Positions 14,112 to 17,634 of a DNA stretch of 17,634 nucleotides are shown here, one piece after another; position 1 is the first letter of the stretch, and the number at the start of each line of letters is the position of its first letter. The notes under the pieces were generated by a model, which saw only the letters and a list, made by a program, of their open reading frames with translations, did not search any database and was not told the DNA's origin. The stretch is from JALUUH01 sp964636675 (lineage in GTDB: Bacteria > Pseudomonadota > Gammaproteobacteria > S012-40): assembly GCA_964636675.1 (NCBI GenBank), contig CAZWUO010000061.1, positions 1 through 17,634 on the forward strand, in the 5' to 3' direction. Made by a program: the position numbers and the translations under genes.

Positions 14112-14144
14112 AGGTAAGACTCCTCCTGGTAATTAAATGGCTTT

Positions 14145-14187
14145 GCACTGTTATTTGTTAACTTAATGACATTGCCGCTGTCAGTGC
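14145..14187. repeat. Inverted repeats in the acs/DNA-glycosylase divergent region
   Basis: GCACTG (14145-14150) and CAGTGC (14182-14187) are perfect arms; inside them TGACA (14167-14171) and TGTCA (14179-14183) form a smaller hairpin with a 7-base loop. On the plus strand the outer arm is followed by TTTTTT, terminator-like, although no gene reads into it. The 243-base divergent region is otherwise unremarkable and I could not place a convincing promoter for either gene. Confidence 0.35.
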
Positions 14188-14354
14188 TTTTTTATGTTTA
14201 TGTTATAGAGAGTTATTGAGGCTTTGAGCATGTTGTAATCCCGTCATATTACCAAGGGACAAAACATCCTGCACCTCGTTTTTAGTAAACACGGAATATA
14301 CGTTCAGGGCTTGCCGACTGTTATACTCGCTTAATCGAAATCAAGTGGTGAGTT

Positions 14355-14978
14355 ATGTTTGACCAAAATTGCAAAAAATGTAAACGTTTAGCTGATTTTT
14401 TATGCACTGTCAAAAAGCAGCACCCCGATTATCATGCGTTACCGGTAGCGCCTTATGGAGCTAAAAAAGCGAAAATTCTCATTGTCGGGCTTGCGCCTGG
14501 AATGCACGGAGCGAATAGAACCGGGCGTCCATTTACCGGTGATGCCGCAGGTGTTTTATTGTATGCAACCCTGTTTAAGTTTGGTTTGGCGAATAAACCT
14601 GAATCGGTTTCACTCGACGACGGTTTTAGATTAATAAAATGTAAAATAACCAATGCCGTAAAATGTTTACCGCCGCAGAATAAACCGACGGGTGAAGAAG
14701 TGAATATTTGCAATCAATTTTTGGTGGATGAAATAGCCGAAATGCCTAAGGGCAGTGTCATCATCGCATTGGGTGGGGTTGCGCATAATGCGGTGTTAAA
14801 GGCGCAAGCATTAAAGTTGAGTTCATATAAATTTGCGCATGCGGCCGTGCATGAATTAGACGCGCATTACTTGGTTGATTCCTACCATTGCAGTCGTTAT
14901 AACACGCAAACCAAGCGACTCACTGAAAAAATGTTTCACGATGTTTTTAAGCGTGCGCTAAAGCTTGCAGGTATTTAG
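14355..14978 (+). CDS. Uracil-DNA glycosylase, family 4/5 type (probably family 5, UDGb)
   Basis: Base-excision repair enzyme of 207 residues that removes uracil and related deaminated bases. GLAPGMHGANRTGRPFTGD (45-63) is the first active-site motif; its lack of the usual acidic or amide residue after GLAP and the HGANRTGR segment point to family 5 rather than family 4. Cys6, Cys9, Cys104 and Cys119 are placed as in the families that carry a 4Fe-4S cluster. The second motif reads HCSRYN (178-183), where related enzymes usually have HPS. The ATG at 14355 has only a weak purine stretch before it. uvrC starts 11 bases after the stop, so the two repair genes probably form one transcript. Confidence 0.88.
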   Translation: MFDQNCKKCKRLADFLCTVKKQHPDYHALPVAPYGAKKAKILIVGLAPGMHGANRTGRPFTGDAAGVLLYATLFKFGLANKPESVSLDDGFRLIKCKITNAVKCLPPQNKPTGEEVNICNQFLVDEIAEMPKGSVIIALGGVAHNAVLKAQALKLSSYKFAHAAVHELDAHYLVDSYHCSRYNTQTKRLTEKMFHDVFKRALKLAGI

Positions 14979-14989
14979 GCCCTCGTTAC

Positions 14990-16834
14990 ATGGAAGACGC
15001 ATTTGCTAACAAAGAATTTGATAGTCAGGAGTTTTTAAAAAATCTCACCGCTGCGCCAGGTGTGTATCGCATGCAGAATGAAAAATCTGATGTGATTTAT
15101 GTAGGGAAAGCAAAAAATCTAAAAAAAAGAGTATCGAGTTATTTCACCAAAAGTGATTTAACCCCAAAAACCCGCGTCATGGTTGCGCAAATCCGACATA
15201 TCGAAGTCACCGTCACGCATACCGAAAATGAAGCCTTAATCCTCGAAAGCAACCTCATCAAATCATTGCGCCCACAATATAATATTGTATACCGGGATGA
15301 TAAGAGCTATCCGTATATATACTTGTCTGCCGATAAACACTATCCACGGCTGAGTTATTACCGCGGCTCACGCAAAGAAAAAGGGCGTTTTTTTGGGCCT
15401 TATCCCGGCTCGGGTGCTGCGCGCGAGTCACTTAATTTATTGCAAAAGCTTTTTCCGGTGCGGCAATGCGCCGACAGTTTTTTTAAAAATCGATCACGTC
15501 CTTGTTTGCAATACCAAATCAAACGCTGTAGCGCGCCCTGTGTCGACTTAATAAGCCCCGAAAAATACGCCGAAGAGGTCAAACATGCGTCGATGTTTCT
15601 CGAAGGTAAAAATAATGAAGTGATTGATGAACTCGCTACTAAAATGGAGTGTGAAGCCGAAAAGTTAGAATATGAACTGGCGGCGAAGTATCGCGATCAA
15701 ATAGCAGCATTGAGCAAAATTCAAGAACGTCAATACGTCACCTCAGAAGGTAGAAAAGACATCGATGTTATCGCAGCCGCAACGGGTGGTGGCATTGCCT
15801 GTGTGCAAGTATTTTATTTTCGGGGTGGCAACAATCTCGGAAATAAAGCTTTTTTCCCGAAGCAAGCGAAAGACCGCAGCATCGCGGAGTTATTGGGCGC
15901 CTTCGTGGCACAACATTATGTGAGTAATCAGACGGGGCATACCATACCGACTGAAATTGTTTTCAGCGCAAAACCCTCCGATGCCGATTTATTACAGGCC
16001 GTACTGAGTGAGCAATTGGGCAAAAAGGTGGTGTTTTCATTTAATGTGCGGACGGAAAGATCACGTTGGTTACAGCTTGCATTGACCAATGCACAAAATA
16101 CGCTGGACACACATTTAGCGAATAAAGCAAACATTTTAAGTCGTTTTGAAAATTTGCAAGATGTCTTAGGCCTGGAAAATATGCCTTTGCGCATTGAATG
16201 TTTTGATATCAGTCATACCATGGGTGAAGCGACCGTGGCTTCTTGCGTGGTATGTGATACCAATGGCATGCTGAAATCAGATTACCGACGATTTAATATC
16301 AAAGATATTACACCGGGCGATGACTATGCAGCGATGCATCAAGCACTGACGCGACGTTATAAACGCTTACAAGAAGGCGAGGGCAAGCTCCCCGATATCT
16401 TGCTAATAGACGGCGCCAAGGGGCAACTAAGCCAGGCAGAGCAAGTATTGGAAGAACTCCAGGTGACGGGTGTCATCATGCTCGGCGTCGCTAAAGGAGT
16501 GGGTCGCAAGCCCGGTATGGAAACTCTTTGGTTGTCTGGAAAGCAACAGCCTTTTATACTGCCCACAAATTCTCCCGCCTTGCATTTAATCCAAATGGTA
16601 CGCGATGAATCACATCGGTTTGCGATTCAAGGGCATAGAGCGCGTCGCGGAAAAAAACGTGAGACCTCAATATTAGAAGAAATTCCGGGGCTGGGGCCAA
16701 AACGGCGGCAAATATTACTGCGCCAATTTGGGGGCTTACAAGGCGTCTCCAGCGCGGGCGTCGAAGACTTAGCGCGCATAAAGGGCATTAATAAAGGACT
16801 GGCACAAAAAATATATGATATTTTTCATCAATAA
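14990..16834 (+). CDS. uvrC: Excinuclease ABC subunit C
   Basis: Dual-incision nuclease of nucleotide excision repair, acting with UvrB at the damaged site. It has 614 residues against 610 in E. coli. The N-terminal GIY-YIG domain (about 20-95) shows GVY at 24-26, IYVGK at 36-40, Arg47 and Glu81, and makes the 3' incision. Cys160, Cys172, Cys180 and Cys184 match the reported iron-sulfur ligands. A UvrB-binding UVR helix pair follows (about 205-240). The RNase H-like domain (from about 400, RIECFDISHTMGEATVASCVV, with LLIDGAKGQLSQA) makes the 5' incision, and tandem helix-hairpin-helix motifs (IPGLGPKRRQILLRQFGG and IKGINKGLAQKIYD) close the protein. The ATG at 14990 has no strong ribosome-binding site, so coupling to the upstream gene is likely. 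Confidence 0.97.
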   Translation: MEDAFANKEFDSQEFLKNLTAAPGVYRMQNEKSDVIYVGKAKNLKKRVSSYFTKSDLTPKTRVMVAQIRHIEVTVTHTENEALILESNLIKSLRPQYNIVYRDDKSYPYIYLSADKHYPRLSYYRGSRKEKGRFFGPYPGSGAARESLNLLQKLFPVRQCADSFFKNRSRPCLQYQIKRCSAPCVDLISPEKYAEEVKHASMFLEGKNNEVIDELATKMECEAEKLEYELAAKYRDQIAALSKIQERQYVTSEGRKDIDVIAAATGGGIACVQVFYFRGGNNLGNKAFFPKQAKDRSIAELLGAFVAQHYVSNQTGHTIPTEIVFSAKPSDADLLQAVLSEQLGKKVVFSFNVRTERSRWLQLALTNAQNTLDTHLANKANILSRFENLQDVLGLENMPLRIECFDISHTMGEATVASCVVCDTNGMLKSDYRRFNIKDITPGDDYAAMHQALTRRYKRLQEGEGKLPDILLIDGAKGQLSQAEQVLEELQVTGVIMLGVAKGVGRKPGMETLWLSGKQQPFILPTNSPALHLIQMVRDESHRFAIQGHRARRGKKRETSILEEIPGLGPKRRQILLRQFGGLQGVSSAGVEDLARIKGINKGLAQKIYDIFHQ

Positions 16835-16861
16835 GACAAACCTCGAAGAAGGTCTCAGACC

Positions 16862-17413
16862 GTGAGCATACCCACCATATTGACCTGGGCGCGAATTGGG
16901 TTGATCCCCATTTTCATGCTGTGCTTTTATCTGCCTTATCAATGGACAAATGAAGCCACGGCGATTATATTTTTACTCGCAGCGATCACCGATTGGCTAG
17001 ATGGTTATCTTGCACGAAAATGGAATGAAACTTCGCGGTTTGGTGCATTTTTAGACCCCGTTGCGGATAAGCTCATAGTAGCAGCAGCCTTAGTGATGTT
17101 AGTGCAAAAATACCCCACCATCGTATTAGTACTGCCTGCGGTGGTCATTATCGGTCGTGAAATAGCGGTTTCTGCGCTGCGCGAGTGGATGGCTGAAATA
17201 GGCGAGCGTGCCGCCGTTGCTGTCTCCACCATGGGGAAGGTGAAAACCATGGTGCAAATGTTTTCTCTCACCCTGTTGTTATACGGTGACCCTCTGTTTG
17301 GATTTCCAACGTTTGAAATCGGGATAGTGCTGTTGTATCTCGCGGTAGTGCTTACATTATGGTCAATGCTGGTTTATATGAAGGCCGCATGGCCGACACT
17401 TAAAGACGAGTAA
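16862..17413 (+). CDS. pgsA: CDP-diacylglycerol--glycerol-3-phosphate 3-phosphatidyltransferase
   Basis: Inner-membrane enzyme that makes phosphatidylglycerol phosphate, the committed step to phosphatidylglycerol and cardiolipin. It has 183 residues. The complete CDP-alcohol phosphotransferase signature is present: D44, D47-G48, A51-R52, G61, D65 and D69 in DWLDGYLARKWNETSRFGAF and the following DPVADK. Several hydrophobic helices are evident (about 5-25, 33-48, 74-100, 128-142, 150-175). The start is GTG at 16862, giving MSIPTILTWARIGLIP as in the family; AAGG (16849-16852) is nine bases upstream and partly inside a small hairpin. It follows uvrC after 27 bases, a conserved pairing in gammaproteobacteria. 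Confidence 0.96.
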   Translation: MSIPTILTWARIGLIPIFMLCFYLPYQWTNEATAIIFLLAAITDWLDGYLARKWNETSRFGAFLDPVADKLIVAAALVMLVQKYPTIVLVLPAVVIIGREIAVSALREWMAEIGERAAVAVSTMGKVKTMVQMFSLTLLLYGDPLFGFPTFEIGIVLLYLAVVLTLWSMLVYMKAAWPTLKDE

Positions 17414-17454
17414 ACTGCGGCGAAATGCAAGGTAAGCCGATATGTTAGTGGTTA

Positions 17455-17504
17455 GGCAGTGTTCTCATGCACACTGCCGTACGTTAGTATTCATTGAGAA
17501 CACT
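17455..17504 (+). promoter_or_regulatory. Two mutually exclusive hairpins downstream of pgsA
   Basis: Hairpin A pairs GGCAGTGT (17455-17462) with ACACTGCC (17471-17478), 8 perfect bp. Hairpin B pairs AGTGTTCTCA (17458-17467) with TGAGAACACT (17495-17504), 10 perfect bp. They share 17458-17462 and cannot form together, as in attenuators, but no T tract follows either. It may end pgsA transcription or act as a processing or stability element. Confidence 0.55.
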
Positions 17505-17541
17505 TCCTGGCAACTTAATAAAAACTCATGGATTATTGCGC

Positions 17542-17576
17542 TTGACAGTTGCTTTGCCGTCAGTACAATACACGCC
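17542..17576 (+). promoter_or_regulatory. Sigma-70 promoter for tRNA-Gly
   Basis: TTGACA (17542-17547, perfect consensus) and TACAAT (17564-17569, five of six) are separated by 16 bases. The discriminator CACGCC is GC-rich, the hallmark of promoters under stringent control. Transcription should start near 17576, leaving about five bases before the mature tRNA. Confidence 0.88.
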
Positions 17577-17581
17577 TCGTT

Positions 17582-17634
17582 GCGGGAATAGCTCAGCTGG
17601 TAGAGCACAACCTTGCCAAGGTTGGGGTCGCGAG
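17582..17634 (+). tRNA. tRNA-Gly(GCC), cut by the window end
   Basis: The first 53 bases of a tRNA: acceptor 5' strand GCGGGAA, D-arm with AGCTCAGCTGGTAGAGC, and anticodon stem CAACC/GGTTG around the loop TTGCCAA, with anticodon GCC at 17615-17617. The T-arm and 3' acceptor strand lie beyond the window. It matches E. coli glyW closely and sits in the same place, just after uvrC-pgsA. Confidence 0.94.

Overview
The window is a chromosomal segment of a gammaproteobacterium with moderate-to-low GC content. The order thrS-infC-rpmI-rplT-pheS-pheT-ihfA is the classic gammaproteobacterial translation/IHF cluster. It is followed by a small MerR-like regulator and tRNA-Pro(GGG), which I recall as the arrangement in Pseudomonas and relatives. 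The far end, uvrC-pgsA-tRNA-Gly(GCC), is also a conserved gammaproteobacterial order. I cannot name the genus; AT-leaning codon use with many small intergenic repeats would fit a Legionellales-like or similar lineage, but that is a guess.

Layout. (1) 1-7585, + strand: a terminator from an upstream unit, then threonyl-tRNA synthetase, IF3 (non-AUG start overlapping the thrS stop), L35, L20, an intrinsic terminator, both PheRS subunits, IHF-alpha and a MerR-like protein. The infC-rpmI spacer holds a hairpin whose loop is complementary to the rpmI Shine-Dalgarno region, the architecture of the L20 autoregulatory pseudoknot. (2) 7600-9310: tRNA-Pro(GGG) followed by a decayed, frameshifted tyrosine integrase on the opposite strand, three TGGGAC repeats at exactly 12-bp spacing, and a complete RelE-type toxin/XRE antitoxin pair whose promoter predicts a leaderless toxin mRNA. 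This looks like the relic of an integrative element at a tRNA gene. (3) 9334-11425: a membrane protein of unknown function (-), a SnoaL/DUF4440-like protein (+), and an OmpA-domain lipoprotein (-). (4) 11426-11990: a 565-base region without a convincing gene but dense in inverted repeats: a nested hairpin in the lipoprotein leader, a 10-bp inverted repeat around a candidate promoter, and a perfect 27-bp inverted repeat just after acs, preceded on the + strand by an 18-codon reading frame with a near-consensus ribosome-binding site. (5) 11991-17634: acetyl-CoA synthetase (-, with a long N-terminal extension), then on + a family-5-like uracil-DNA glycosylase, UvrC, PgsA, two competing hairpins, a near-consensus stable-RNA promoter and the first 53 bases of tRNA-Gly(GCC).

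Functionally, the left block is core translation machinery with autogenous control signals, and the right block joins two DNA-repair genes (uracil removal and nucleotide excision) to phospholipid synthesis. The accessory interest lies in the tRNA-Pro integration relic with its toxin-antitoxin pair and in the repeat-rich intergenic regions. No convincing wholly new multi-gene system is visible; the most unusual items are the structured non-coding elements.
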